Positions 1-8,100 are shown, counted from the stretch's first letter. The stretch is DNA of 64,000 nucleotides from Blautia coccoides (GCF_034355335.1 NZ_CP136422.1:4002501-4066500), one strand, 5' to 3'. A program made the numbers and translations. Notes: generated by a model from the letters alone, not told the origin.

Positions 1-2
1 TG

Positions 3-65
3 TCACTGTATGATACCTTATTAAAAGGAAAAGAACACGAACTTCTGCACAATGACAGCTATTAA
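3..65 (+). CDS. C-terminal end of an unidentified protein (partial)
   Basis: An open frame enters from the left edge in phase 3 and ends with TAA at 63-65. The last residues read SLYDTLLKGKEHELLHNDSY, a normal-looking soluble protein tail. The other two plus frames stop within the first 24 bases. A strong hairpin terminator follows about 145 bases downstream. Too little is present to name a family, and the frame could still be open by chance. Confidence 0.4.
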   Translation, partial: SLYDTLLKGKEHELLHNDSY

Positions 66-208
66 TTACTGCTATGGATCACTGCTCACAGAACTGAGCT
101 TTCACAGAACTGAACTTGGCTTATTTGCGGAGCTGTAGATCATAGTCAATACTGCTGTATAAAAACTTACTGCTGTAAGGCATGAAAATGCTTTACAGCA
201 GCCAATGG

Positions 209-257
209 AAAAGGACATTCCGATAACCGTTTTCGGCTGCCGGAATGTCCTTTTTCT
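209..257 (+). terminator. Rho-independent terminator
   Basis: A perfect 14-bp inverted repeat (209-222 with 241-254, arm AAAAGGACATTCCG) closes an 18-base loop and runs straight into a T tract on the plus strand. It fits termination of the plus-strand gene entering from the left. The minus-strand GNAT gene could also use it, but its T tract is poorer in that direction. Confidence 0.8.
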
Positions 258-351
258 GTTCTGTCTAAAAATCATGGTTTTTCTACCACAATGAGCGGCA
301 CTATCATTTCCTGTTCTGTCATACCCTTCTCCTCCGCTCTCCGAAGTAACA

Positions 352-831
352 TTAAGGCTGCAAATCCATCACAAATTCTATCTCGTGCATCAGAGGGATT
401 CCATTTGCCCCGATCAGAGGAATCTCCGGTTTCAGCTTTCTTGAATAGTTCAGCGCGTTGTGATACAGATGGGACATATCAAATCCACAGCGCTGATAGA
501 AGCGGATTGCCTGGATGTTATCATTTGTTGTGATAACCGTCAGCCTTCTGCATTTTCTCTTGACTGCTGTCTCCTTTGCCTTCCCGATCAGTGTTCTCCC
601 GATCCCACGTCCCTCCTGACGGCTGTCCAGGGATATGATCTCACAGATTCCGTCTCTGATCAGATACGTCAGAAGTCCTACAATATTTCCTTTTTCCCGG
701 ACAACAATACCCTCTGTCCGGGTCATATCCACAATTTTTCCGCGAATGACCATCTCTGTTGTGGGCCATTGGCTCTCTATAAATTCATTGACGCATTCCC
801 GGTTTGTCTCATCGATCGAAACGAATTCCAT
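352..831 (-). CDS. GNAT family N-acetyltransferase
   Basis: This is a 159-residue acyl-CoA-dependent N-acetyltransferase of the GNAT fold. The acetyl-CoA pyrophosphate loop is visible as RQEGRGIGRTLI near the middle, followed by the typical ending AIRFYQRCGF. The start is the ATG at 831, because GGGAGGG lies seven to eight bases before it; a more upstream ATG at 849 lacks such a site. It is the last gene of the minus-strand hydE-hydG-hydF cluster, 27 bases after hydF. The substrate cannot be told from sequence, and a link to hydrogenase assembly is only positional. Confidence 0.85.
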   Translation of the reverse strand: MEFVSIDETNRECVNEFIESQWPTTEMVIRGKIVDMTRTEGIVVREKGNIVGLLTYLIRDGICEIISLDSRQEGRGIGRTLIGKAKETAVKRKCRRLTVITTNDNIQAIRFYQRCGFDMSHLYHNALNYSRKLKPEIPLIGANGIPLMHEIEFVMDLQP

Positions 832-858
832 TCGGCTGCCCTCCCGCATATATACTGA

Positions 859-2043
859 TCACCGGAATATTTCCAGGCTCCGCTGCAAAATACCGTTCAT
901 ATGCGCAATAGCTATGCCGTAGTTTGTCATGGGCACTCCCTGGGAGCCGGCCTGATTTCTGCGCCACTGCATTTCACGCTCATTCAGCATGCAGCCGCCG
1001 CAGTGTATTACCAGCCGGTACGGAGTCAGATCTTCCGGAAATCCGGTTCCCGATGTAAATACATACTCCGGCTTTTTTCCCGTATGTTTTTCAATCCAGC
1101 CCGGCATCTTCACAGTGCCGATATCGTTACACTGCCGATGATGCGTACAGCCTTCACTGATCAATACTTTCTCCCCGTCCTTCAGGCTGTCAAGTGCATA
1201 AGCGCCCTCCAGCGCCCCGGACAAGATTCCCTTATACCGGGCAAAGAGAATGGAAAAAGAGGTAAGAGGTATCTCAGCCGGGACCGCTTTGTCCACCTTC
1301 CCGAACACCTGACTGTCCGTAATGACAAGCCGCGGCTTTTCCCCAAGGCGTCCAAGCACCTCCCCTACTCTGTCATCCTGTACTGCCAGGGGAACCGCCC
1401 CTGTGTCTAACAGTTCTCTGATCACCTGCTGCTGGGGCAGTATAAGCCTTCCCTTTGGAGCCGCTTTGTCAATGGGTATCACCAGGAGTACAAAGTCTCC
1501 CGGTGATACCAGATCTTTTACCAGGGGACGCTCCTGTCCTTCTTTTGCAAGGCTCCCCAGTTTCTCTTTCAGCTCAAAGATATGAATGCCTTTCCGGGCA
1601 CTTACATAGATTTCATGGTCTGTCTTTGGTTTTCTTTCCTCTGCCAGCAGATCTACTTTGTTGAAGACCACAAGATACGGCAGCTCTCTCTTTTCAAAAA
1701 GCTCTATGAGCTGCTGTTCCATAGGAACCAACTCTTTCCCTGCCTCCACAACCAGGACTGCAACATCTGTTTTGTGAAGTACCTGCTCCGCCTTTTTTAC
1801 CCGAAGCGCCCCAAGGCCTTCCTGGTCGTCATCCATCCCCGGCGTGTCAATGAGCAGAACAGGGCCTATGGGAAGAAGCTCCATAGCTTTTTGGACCGGA
1901 TCGGTAGTGGTGCCCTTCACATATGATACCACTGCCATATCTTGTCCTGTGACCGCATTTAACAGACTGGACTTTCCGGTGTTGCGGCGTCCGAAAAAGC
2001 TGATATGTACCCGGTTTGCAGAGGGTGATGCATTGAGACTCAT
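859..2043 (-). CDS. hydF: [FeFe] hydrogenase maturation GTPase HydF
   Basis: HydF is the scaffold GTPase on which HydE and HydG assemble the diiron precursor of the H-cluster before transfer to HydA. The 394-residue protein has an N-terminal GTPase domain with P-loop GRRNTGKS (18-25) and DTPG (66-69), a central dimerisation region, and C-terminal iron-sulfur ligands in CTHHRQC and HCGGC, as expected for the family. The start at 2043 is set by GGAGG seven bases upstream; an in-frame extension to 2112 would run into hydG. It sits 13 bases after hydG, so it is co-transcribed with it. Confidence 0.96.
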   Translation of the reverse strand: MSLNASPSANRVHISFFGRRNTGKSSLLNAVTGQDMAVVSYVKGTTTDPVQKAMELLPIGPVLLIDTPGMDDDQEGLGALRVKKAEQVLHKTDVAVLVVEAGKELVPMEQQLIELFEKRELPYLVVFNKVDLLAEERKPKTDHEIYVSARKGIHIFELKEKLGSLAKEGQERPLVKDLVSPGDFVLLVIPIDKAAPKGRLILPQQQVIRELLDTGAVPLAVQDDRVGEVLGRLGEKPRLVITDSQVFGKVDKAVPAEIPLTSFSILFARYKGILSGALEGAYALDSLKDGEKVLISEGCTHHRQCNDIGTVKMPGWIEKHTGKKPEYVFTSGTGFPEDLTPYRLVIHCGGCMLNEREMQWRRNQAGSQGVPMTNYGIAIAHMNGILQRSLEIFR

Positions 2044-2056
2044 GTGTATCCTCCTC

Positions 2057-3478
2057 TCAGAAACGGAAATCCCTCTCTCCATTCTCAATCTTTGCCAGGC
2101 GCTCCACAACAATCTCCCTTGTTCTCTCTCTTGGGATGTTCACAAGCTCTGACTGGATCAGTTCCTCCCCAATCTTTCTTGTCTCAGGGCTTGCATAGTC
2201 CATAAGAAACTCCTTCAGCGTCATCAGTGCATTGGGATGGCAGCAGTTCTGGATCTGTCCTGTCTTACAGAGACTCATAAACCTGTCTCCAGTCCTTCCT
2301 TCCCTGTAGCACGCCGTACAGAAGCTGGGGATGTATTTCATATCCATCAGCCAGTGCACCACCTCATCCAGGGTTCTCTTATCCGACACGTCAAACTGCT
2401 CGGAATTCTCATCCTCTGGTTCCGGTTCACTGTAACCGCCCACACTTGTCCTGGATGCACCGCTTATCTGGGAAATACCCAGGTGAAGTACCCTTTCCCT
2501 ACATTCTTTGCTCTCTCTCGTGGAGATGATCATACCTGTATAAGGCACTGCGATACGGATACAGGCAACCAGTTTTGCGAATATATCATCGTCAATGCCG
2601 TTATCAAAGGCAGAGGGATCAATATCGTCCGCGTGCTTTACTCTCGGAACGCTGATGGTATGAGGCCCGACACCGTGGACCGCCTCTAAATGTTCCGCAT
2701 GCATGAGAAGACCTGCAAATTCATAGCGGTACAACTCCAGTCCGAACAGTACGCCCAGACCTACATCGTCAATGCCGCCTTCCATGGCTCTGTCCATGGC
2801 CTCTGTGTGATAATCATAATTGCTCTTCGGCCCTGTGGGATGAAGCTTTTTATAGCTCTCTTTATGATAGGTTTCCTGGAAAAGAATATAGGTGCCGATA
2901 CCGGCTTCTTTTAATTTCCTGTAATCCTCCACTGTGGTAGCCGCTATATTTACGTTGACGCGGCGGATAGCGCCGTTTTTATGCTTGATACTGTAAATAG
3001 TCTTAATGCTCTCCAGGATATATTCAATGGGGTTATTGAGAGGATCCTCACCTGCCTCCAGAGCAAGGCGCTTGTGCCCCATATCCTGCAACGCTGTTAC
3101 CTCTTTTATGATCTCCTCCTGGGTCAGTTTCTTCCTGGCTATATGCTTGTTTTTCCTGTGATAAGGACAGTATACACAGCCGTTGATACAGTAATTGGAC
3201 AGATAAAGGGGCGCAAACATAACAATCCGGTTCCCGTAGAAATCCTTTTTAATCTGTTCAGCCAGTTTGTAGATCTCCTGGTTTTTCTCCTCGATGTCGC
3301 AGTCCAGCAGTACAGAAGCTTCCCTGTGGGTCAGTCCTTTGCGAAGCTTTGCCTTTTCCAGGATCTGGTCAATAAGCGCCTCATTGTGCTTATTTGCCTC
3401 AGCGTAGGCAAGTGTCTCCTGGATTTCTTCATGGGAAATAAATTCCTCTGCTTTCAGTGATTTCGGATCGTAACTCAT
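2057..3478 (-). CDS. hydG: [FeFe] hydrogenase H-cluster maturase HydG (tyrosine lyase)
   Basis: HydG is a radical SAM enzyme that cleaves tyrosine to p-cresol and a fragment giving the CO and cyanide ligands of the H-cluster. The 473-residue product has the radical SAM motif CINGCVYC (Cys 97, 101, 104) and a C-terminal second-cluster motif in CTACYREGRTGDRF, which separates HydG from its relative ThiH. A GGAGAGGG site precedes the ATG. It lies 20 bases after hydE and just before hydF. The full family length is present and nothing looks damaged. Confidence 0.96.
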   Translation of the reverse strand: MSYDPKSLKAEEFISHEEIQETLAYAEANKHNEALIDQILEKAKLRKGLTHREASVLLDCDIEEKNQEIYKLAEQIKKDFYGNRIVMFAPLYLSNYCINGCVYCPYHRKNKHIARKKLTQEEIIKEVTALQDMGHKRLALEAGEDPLNNPIEYILESIKTIYSIKHKNGAIRRVNVNIAATTVEDYRKLKEAGIGTYILFQETYHKESYKKLHPTGPKSNYDYHTEAMDRAMEGGIDDVGLGVLFGLELYRYEFAGLLMHAEHLEAVHGVGPHTISVPRVKHADDIDPSAFDNGIDDDIFAKLVACIRIAVPYTGMIISTRESKECRERVLHLGISQISGASRTSVGGYSEPEPEDENSEQFDVSDKRTLDEVVHWLMDMKYIPSFCTACYREGRTGDRFMSLCKTGQIQNCCHPNALMTLKEFLMDYASPETRKIGEELIQSELVNIPRERTREIVVERLAKIENGERDFRF

Positions 3479-3498
3479 TTTACCCTCTCCTTTTCTCT

Positions 3499-4557
3499 TT
3501 ACCGGGTTTCCATTTTGGTGTCCCCCCGGTCTACAGTCACTTCACAGCCGATTTTCTCCATACGGCTGCGAAGAAGTTCCAGTTCGGCGGCATTTTCTGC
3601 GCCTGTATAGATTTTATGGTCGTACAGTTCGTATTTTCCCTGTACCAGGGAAGCCGATAAATTCGGCATGACCACATTGGCCCCTGCCAGTATCCCCCGC
3701 TCCCGTCCGTCGCCGGCAATGGTGCCCAGAGCAGTTGTGGCGGGAAGCAGGACTTTGGGAAGCAGCAGCCGAATCAGTCCCAGCAGGTACAGAGTAAGCT
3801 CTGCGCTCCCCGGAGCCTTATTCCCAAAAGGAGTATCCCTGTGGGGAATGAAAGGCCCGATCCCCACCATTGCAGGCTGAAAATCCTTTAAAAATATCAG
3901 CTCATCTGCCAGATTCTCCGGTGTCTGTCCGGGAGTTCCCACCATAAAGCCGCATCCTGTCTGAAATCCAATGTCCTTTAGACTCCTCAGGCATTCCTGC
4001 CTGTGGGCATAGGACATGGAGGGCGGATGCAGCGTGCCGTAGTGCTCCTCGCACACAGTCTCGTGCCTGAGCAGATATCTGTCTGCCCCTGCATCAAAAA
4101 ATCTCTGGTAACTCTCCCTCTCCTTTTCCCCCACAGAGAGTGTCACCGCACAGTCACTGTATTCCTTTTTTATGGACATGACCAGCTCTGTGATCCTGTC
4201 ATCCGTATACCAGGGGTCCTCGCCCCCCTGGAGCACAAAGGTCCTGAACCCAAGGGCATAACCTTTCCGGCAGCACTCCATAATTTCTTCCCTGCCCAGA
4301 CGGTAACGTTCCGCCCTGCGGTTTCCTTTTCGGATCCCGCAGTAGTAGCAGTCGTTTTTGCAGTAATTGGTAAACTCGATCAGTCCTCTGATGTAAATGC
4401 GGTTTCCGTAATATTTTTCCCGCATCCTCGCTGCTTTGCCGAACAGATATCCGGCAAGCTTCTCATCCCGCCCCTCGATCAGCGCTGTGAGGGTTTGCCT
4501 GTCAAGGGATTCTCCTGCTTCCAGACAGTCAATACTGTCAAATAAATGCTCTTTCAT
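3499..4557 (-). CDS. hydE: [FeFe] hydrogenase H-cluster maturase HydE
   Basis: HydE is a radical SAM protein that acts with HydG and HydF in building the dithiomethylamine-bridged diiron subcluster. The 352-residue sequence carries CKNDCYYC (Cys 66, 70, 73) binding the SAM cluster, followed by the conserved LQGGEDPWY stretch and a BATS-type C-terminal half. It begins three bases after the stop of the DUF1015 gene, with an AGGA site inside the end of that gene, so translation is probably coupled. Biotin synthase and PylB are related, but the hydG/hydF neighbours settle the assignment. Confidence 0.95.
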   Translation of the reverse strand: MKEHLFDSIDCLEAGESLDRQTLTALIEGRDEKLAGYLFGKAARMREKYYGNRIYIRGLIEFTNYCKNDCYYCGIRKGNRRAERYRLGREEIMECCRKGYALGFRTFVLQGGEDPWYTDDRITELVMSIKKEYSDCAVTLSVGEKERESYQRFFDAGADRYLLRHETVCEEHYGTLHPPSMSYAHRQECLRSLKDIGFQTGCGFMVGTPGQTPENLADELIFLKDFQPAMVGIGPFIPHRDTPFGNKAPGSAELTLYLLGLIRLLLPKVLLPATTALGTIAGDGRERGILAGANVVMPNLSASLVQGKYELYDHKIYTGAENAAELELLRSRMEKIGCEVTVDRGDTKMETR

Positions 4558-4560
4558 AAT

Positions 4561-5796
4561 TTATATCCTGTGAATAAACAATCCGCTTCTGAGTTTTGGC
4601 TCAAACCAAGTAGATTTTGGCGGCATGAGCCTGCCTGCATCCGCCACGGCAAAAAGCTCCTTCATGGAAGTCGGATACATGGAAAACGCTGCCTTACAGT
4701 CCGTGTGTACACGCTTTTCCAGCTCATCCAGTCCCCGTATCCCTCCTATAAAGTCAATGCGCGGATCTTTTGCAGGCTCCCGAATCCCCAGCACAGGTTC
4801 CAGCAGATTATTCTGAAGGAGGGCCACATCAAGCCCATCCACCACATCCTCCGAGCGGTATGTATCCTTAATGTTCAGCTTATACCATCTGTCCTCCAGA
4901 TACATGCCGAATTCTCCCTTTTCCCGGGGAGAAACCGCCTCTGTTCCCGGTTCTGACACCTGGAAGCGCTCCTTTATTTTCTCCAGGAACTCCTCCTTTG
5001 AATTGCCGTTCAGATCTTTTACTACACGGTTATAATCCAGAATTTCCAGTTCCTCATCGGCAAACAGGGTGCACAGGAAATAATTAAAAGGCTCCCTGCC
5101 TGTGTAATTGGGATTCTCCCGCCGCCGCTTTAGCCCTGCCTTGATAGCCGAAGCCGCCCTGTGATGACCGTCCGCAATATATATGCTGTCCATGGACTGA
5201 AATGTTTTTTCTATTTTGTGGGTCATGGCTGACTCATAGATCATCCAGCCTCTGTGACGGATCCCGTCTTCTGACACAAAGTCAAATATGGGGAAATCTT
5301 TTTTCTTAACCTCCATCAAATGTCTGAAATCCGCATTTGCGCGGTAAGCCAAAAAGATGGGACCTGTCTGCGCTTCCAATACATCTACATGACGAATGCG
5401 GTCCTGTTCCTTCTCAACCCTGGTATTCTCATGCTTTTTGATCACCCCATTCAGATAATCATCAATAGATGCGCATGCCACGATCCCGGTCTGTACATGT
5501 CCGTTTCTGGTAAGCTCATAGAGATAAAAGTTCGGGTCCACATCCTGCAGGAACTCCCCATCTTCCATCATTTTCCAGAATATCTTTCTTGCCTTTTTGT
5601 ACACTTCCGGCGCGTACATATCCGTATCATCCGGAAACTGTGTTTCCGGCCGGTCGATTTTCAGGAAGGAATATGGATTTTTCTCTGTCTCCTCTTTCGC
5701 CTCTTTTCTGTTATATACATCATAAGGCAGTGCGGCCACCTTTGAAGCCAGGTTTTCCTGAGGGCGCACTGCACAAAATGGTTTTATTACCGCCAT
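4561..5796 (-). CDS. DUF1015 family protein
   Basis: This 411-residue cytosolic protein belongs to the DUF1015 family, recognised by its start MAVIKPFCAVRP followed by VAALPYDVYN, and by the YIADGHHR motif around the middle. The family has no firmly established reaction. In many Clostridia and Bacteroidetes it sits beside serC and serA, which fits here apart from an intervening toxin-antitoxin pair. The start is the ATG at 5796 with GGAG nine bases upstream; a longer frame to 5898 overlaps the preceding small ORF. It is followed immediately by hydE and probably shares its transcript. Confidence 0.9.
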   Translation of the reverse strand: MAVIKPFCAVRPQENLASKVAALPYDVYNRKEAKEETEKNPYSFLKIDRPETQFPDDTDMYAPEVYKKARKIFWKMMEDGEFLQDVDPNFYLYELTRNGHVQTGIVACASIDDYLNGVIKKHENTRVEKEQDRIRHVDVLEAQTGPIFLAYRANADFRHLMEVKKKDFPIFDFVSEDGIRHRGWMIYESAMTHKIEKTFQSMDSIYIADGHHRAASAIKAGLKRRRENPNYTGREPFNYFLCTLFADEELEILDYNRVVKDLNGNSKEEFLEKIKERFQVSEPGTEAVSPREKGEFGMYLEDRWYKLNIKDTYRSEDVVDGLDVALLQNNLLEPVLGIREPAKDPRIDFIGGIRGLDELEKRVHTDCKAAFSMYPTSMKELFAVADAGRLMPPKSTWFEPKLRSGLFIHRI

Positions 5797-5809
5797 TATC
5801 AGCTCTCCT

Positions 5810-5977
5810 TTATAATTTTTTCTCCATAACACGGGCAGCGATCTCGCAGACACCATTGAATACCTTTCCCAGCCGTCTGCGGTTTCTTCTAAGTGCACCG
5901 CAGAAAGATTTTACCCGTTTTGCACCGCGTACTCTCTTCTGTATGAATGTTTCCGGTTTTTTCATTTTTCTGCTCAT
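5810..5977 (-). CDS. Small highly basic protein upstream of DUF1015
   Basis: A 55-residue frame beginning MSRKMKKPETF and ending ARVMEKKL, with about a third Lys and Arg. The proposed ATG follows GGGGTGTGAAA, almost the same leader as the well-supported L,D-transpeptidase start at 62991 (AGGGTGTGAAA). The stop lies 13 bases before the DUF1015 start, so the stop overlaps that gene's ribosome site. It would be the first gene of the hydrogenase-maturation transcript. I recognise no family; the basic charge could mean nucleic-acid binding, but a chance frame is not excluded. Confidence 0.45.
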   Translation of the reverse strand: MSRKMKKPETFIQKRVRGAKRVKSFCGALRRNRRRLGKVFNGVCEIAARVMEKKL

Positions 5978-5999
5978 TTTCACACCCCAAATATATTGA

Positions 6000-6028
6000 T
6001 GCAGTAGTTCGGACAAGCCGGACTGCTG
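6000..6028 (-). other. Hairpin in the 5' leader of the maturation operon
   Basis: The arms GCAGCAGTCCGG and CCGAACTACTGC (minus strand) pair over 12 positions with two mismatches and a five-base loop. The hairpin lies 23 bases before the proposed small-ORF start and has no T tract, so it looks like a leader structure and not a terminator. Confidence 0.5.
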
Positions 6029-6092
6029 CACATCCGGTCATTAAAATCACTTCACGATAGACTGGATGACTGTTGGCACTACCTGTTCATAT

Positions 6093-6126
6093 GGTCAACG
6101 CAGTAAGCGCACAAACCTGTCTGAAC
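6093..6126 (-). promoter_or_regulatory. Leader element shared with the hydrogenase structural operon
   Basis: Thirty-four bases in the 5' leader of the hydE-hydG-hydF operon align with 21478-21510 in the leader of the hydA operon at about 24 of 33 positions. Identical blocks include TGACC, ACTGCG and CAGGT (minus strand). Both copies lie downstream of a predicted promoter and upstream of the first gene. A common RNA or DNA control site is inferred. Confidence 0.45.
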
Positions 6127-6164
6127 TGTTACACATTCATGCCATTTTATAACGCCATAGTAAA

Positions 6165-6193
6165 ATTATACCGTATATAGTCTAAAAATACAA
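6165..6193 (-). promoter_or_regulatory. Promoter of the hydrogenase-maturation operon
   Basis: On the minus strand TTGTAT is followed after exactly 17 bases by a perfect TATAAT. Transcription would start near 6158, leaving a leader of about 180 bases before the first small ORF. Confidence 0.65.
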
Positions 6194-6228
6194 TGAAATA
6201 GACACAATAATAGAAAAATACGTAACAG

Positions 6229-6358
6229 TTCAGCCTTCCACTGTCCCACGAGGTGGTACCTTGCACTTGCAAGGCAATCCCGAGGCAGCCACGCGCCGGA
6301 CTGCGGTTTTTTGCAGTCCGTATGCACGCTTTTGCTGCTATGAAGCCGAAAGGCTGAA
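6229..6358 (-). repeat. Dispersed ~130-bp repeat, copy A
   Basis: This is one of three clear copies in the window (others at 33128-33256 and 38055-38183). It is bounded by inverted ends TTCAGCCTT and AAGGCTGAA and contains two internal palindromes, GGACTGC/GCAGTCC and CCTTGCA/TGCAAGG. It is inverted relative to the other two. It lies between the AbiEii gene and the maturation-operon promoter. Frames inside it (CLGIALQVQGTT and similar) are by-products of the repeat and not genes. Confidence 0.9.
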
Positions 6359-6425
6359 TTGCAACAAAAAAACGAATCAAGGGGAACTTCACATAAGGGA
6401 TTTCCCCTTATGGCATTATTAAAAA

Positions 6426-7361
6426 TCAGTTGCTTTTGTCGTGTTCCATAGCCCCCTTCATATTTGACCATCTGCTCATATTACTTCTCCATTCTTGCTG
6501 CCAATCTTCCTCATTCATAATTGTATCCAATACAGGTTCAAGAAAATTTTGTATTACATTAATGACTGCCGAAAACTCAAGTGTATCCTCTTTGATATTC
6601 TTCAAAAAATATTTCCACCGCTTCTGCATATCCTCAACATGGGCAAGTGCAGCAACATGTTTAAAGCTGTCTTTATCATATGGCGTGCCACGCCGTTGTA
6701 AGGTTTCATAAATAGCGGCTTGCAACTTCGCTCCGTCAAAATCAAAAGTTCCTGCCAGATAGAATATGTCATAGAAATCTTTCATCCGCCCCGTTAATTC
6801 AAACCGCTGAAGAATTGCGTCAAACTTTTCTGCAATGGTGCTTTCAAGGGAATAAGTCTGGATAAGAGGTTCTTCAAAATCTGGAAGCTGTGTATTGATT
6901 TTACGCTGTTCTGCCTTTGGCACAATAATATCACCCAAACCTATATCAACATTGAAGGGGACTCGCACATTTTTTATCTGAGCGATAATCTGTGCGCTGA
7001 TACCATGGTATTTCCTCTGTGGTGAAATTTCCTCAAATCCTTTGGCAATCATAGAAATGTATTCATTACCTGTCGGCGTATTGATTATCTTGTCGATCAT
7101 ATCTTTGACATCTTCAATGGAATTAGATGCTGCCCGAAGAAGAAAATCCACATCTATTGTAGGTCGGCTTTCAAAATTAGTAAGTGTATAAATGAACAGT
7201 CCACCTTTGAGGATAAGATTTTCCTCATACTCCGACTTTGAAAGTTTCCTCAAAAATTCCTCCTGCACAAAAAGCTGCAGGCATTGCTGATAACTGATAC
7301 CAGAAGTTTTTGCTTTATTTTTAAGTTTCGCAAGAACGGATGCCGCCTTGTCAGCCATCAT
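6426..7361 (-). CDS. abiEii: AbiEii/AbiGii-type nucleotidyltransferase toxin
   Basis: This is the toxin of a type IV AbiE toxin-antitoxin system, a DUF1814-type nucleotidyltransferase. The polymerase-beta-like motif is visible as KGGLFIYTL followed by RPTIDVDFLL, with a later SLESTIAEKFDAIL motif containing the family's conserved Lys and Asp. The 311-residue length is typical. The ATG at 7361 overlaps the antitoxin stop by four bases (ATGA) and has GGAG seven bases upstream. Codon use is noticeably more AT-rich than in serA and hydE on either side, consistent with acquisition by transfer. AbiE systems are known for phage abortive infection; activity here is untested. Confidence 0.9.
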   Translation of the reverse strand: MMADKAASVLAKLKNKAKTSGISYQQCLQLFVQEEFLRKLSKSEYEENLILKGGLFIYTLTNFESRPTIDVDFLLRAASNSIEDVKDMIDKIINTPTGNEYISMIAKGFEEISPQRKYHGISAQIIAQIKNVRVPFNVDIGLGDIIVPKAEQRKINTQLPDFEEPLIQTYSLESTIAEKFDAILQRFELTGRMKDFYDIFYLAGTFDFDGAKLQAAIYETLQRRGTPYDKDSFKHVAALAHVEDMQKRWKYFLKNIKEDTLEFSAVINVIQNFLEPVLDTIMNEEDWQQEWRSNMSRWSNMKGAMEHDKSN

Positions 7362-7966
7362 AACCACACTCCAATCAAATCTTTTACTCGTTTTTGTACT
7401 CGCAGGGCTTTTGCATACTGCATAAGATTCGGTATGTTTTTTTTGGAATCTTTTACATAACCCTGGATTGCTTTGTTAAAAATTTCTTTGTCCATTCTAT
7501 TCATGTTTCGTAATACATCACAGATTGTACGGTCACGGTCATAGATGCGAACTTCAATAGAATCTATCTCTCCTCTTGTCTCGCCAATCGGAAGTAGTAC
7601 ATTTTCAGTACGATATGCCTTGACAAAAGGATAATCTATTTTTACACGCTGTCTGGAAGCATTTTTGTCAATTGCAAGATTCCATTCAGTAGGATTTCTA
7701 TCGCTGTATTCGTAATAGAACAAAGCTGTTTCCATACAAAGAACTGCATCGGGAAAAAGTTTGTTTATGATTATGACCTCACTGCCGCCAAATGCTTCAA
7801 TCCAATGATAGTAACCCCATTTAACTTTTTCTATCAGGCCTTCTTCCATAAGCCGCTGAATATCTGCATAATATAGTTTTGCTGACTTTAGTTCAGCTGT
7901 TGTCATAACATAATTGTACCTTGAGAATATATCCCTAATGACTCTAATATCTTTTTGTTCAAACAT
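7358..7966 (-). CDS. abiEi: AbiEi-type antitoxin / transcriptional repressor
   Basis: This 202-residue protein is the cognate antitoxin. The N-terminal part (about residues 5-60, VIRDIFSRYN to KVKWGYYHW) is the winged-helix domain typical of AbiEi. The C-terminal part is the DUF4095-like antitoxin domain containing DRDRTICDVLRN. GAGGTG lies seven to eight bases before the ATG at 7966. AbiEi proteins repress their own promoter by binding repeats, and three copies of a 15-bp repeat occur just upstream. Translation is coupled to the toxin by an ATGA overlap. Confidence 0.9.
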   Translation of the reverse strand: MFEQKDIRVIRDIFSRYNYVMTTAELKSAKLYYADIQRLMEEGLIEKVKWGYYHWIEAFGGSEVIIINKLFPDAVLCMETALFYYEYSDRNPTEWNLAIDKNASRQRVKIDYPFVKAYRTENVLLPIGETRGEIDSIEVRIYDRDRTICDVLRNMNRMDKEIFNKAIQGYVKDSKKNIPNLMQYAKALRVQKRVKDLIGVWL

Positions 7967-8008
7967 TATTTCACCTCTATCAAAGCACACTAAAATTTAT
8001 TAATCACG

Positions 8009-8023
8009 GTGTGGTTTAGTATA
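8009..8023 (+). promoter_or_regulatory. AbiEi operator candidate, site 1
   Basis: GGTGTGGTTTAGTAT occurs here, inverted at 8054-8068 with one mismatch, and again directly at 8086-8100 with one mismatch. This copy abuts the -10 hexamer and covers the expected transcription start of the abiEi promoter, a position suited to repression. Confidence 0.7.
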
Positions 8024-8051
8024 TTATATCCGATGACAAAGAATAAATCAA
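8023..8051 (-). promoter_or_regulatory. abiEi-abiEii promoter
   Basis: TTGATT and TATAAT are separated by exactly 17 bases on the minus strand. The promoter lies between operator candidates 1 and 2, so binding of a repressor to both would cover it. Confidence 0.75.
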
Positions 8052-8053
8052 TA

Positions 8054-8068
8054 ATACTAAACCGCACC
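8054..8068 (-). promoter_or_regulatory. AbiEi operator candidate, site 2
   Basis: Read on the minus strand this is GGTGCGGTTTAGTAT, one mismatch from site 1 and in inverted orientation to it. It sits three bases upstream of the -35 hexamer. Confidence 0.7.
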
Positions 8069-8085
8069 ACTCTTATACAATAAAA

Positions 8086-8100
8086 GGTGTGGTTTAATAT
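8086..8100 (+). promoter_or_regulatory. AbiEi operator candidate, site 3
   Basis: GGTGTGGTTTAATAT differs from site 1 at one base and forms a second inverted pair with site 2. It lies upstream of the promoter and could add cooperative binding. Confidence 0.6.

Noticed and set aside
6147..6471. Overlapping minus-strand frames of 80-100 codons (for example reading KACIRTAKNRSPARGCLGIAL)
   Set aside because: They lie in the dispersed repeat and its flanks; similar frames appear in copies B and C. No ribosome site and the sequence is explained by the repeat.
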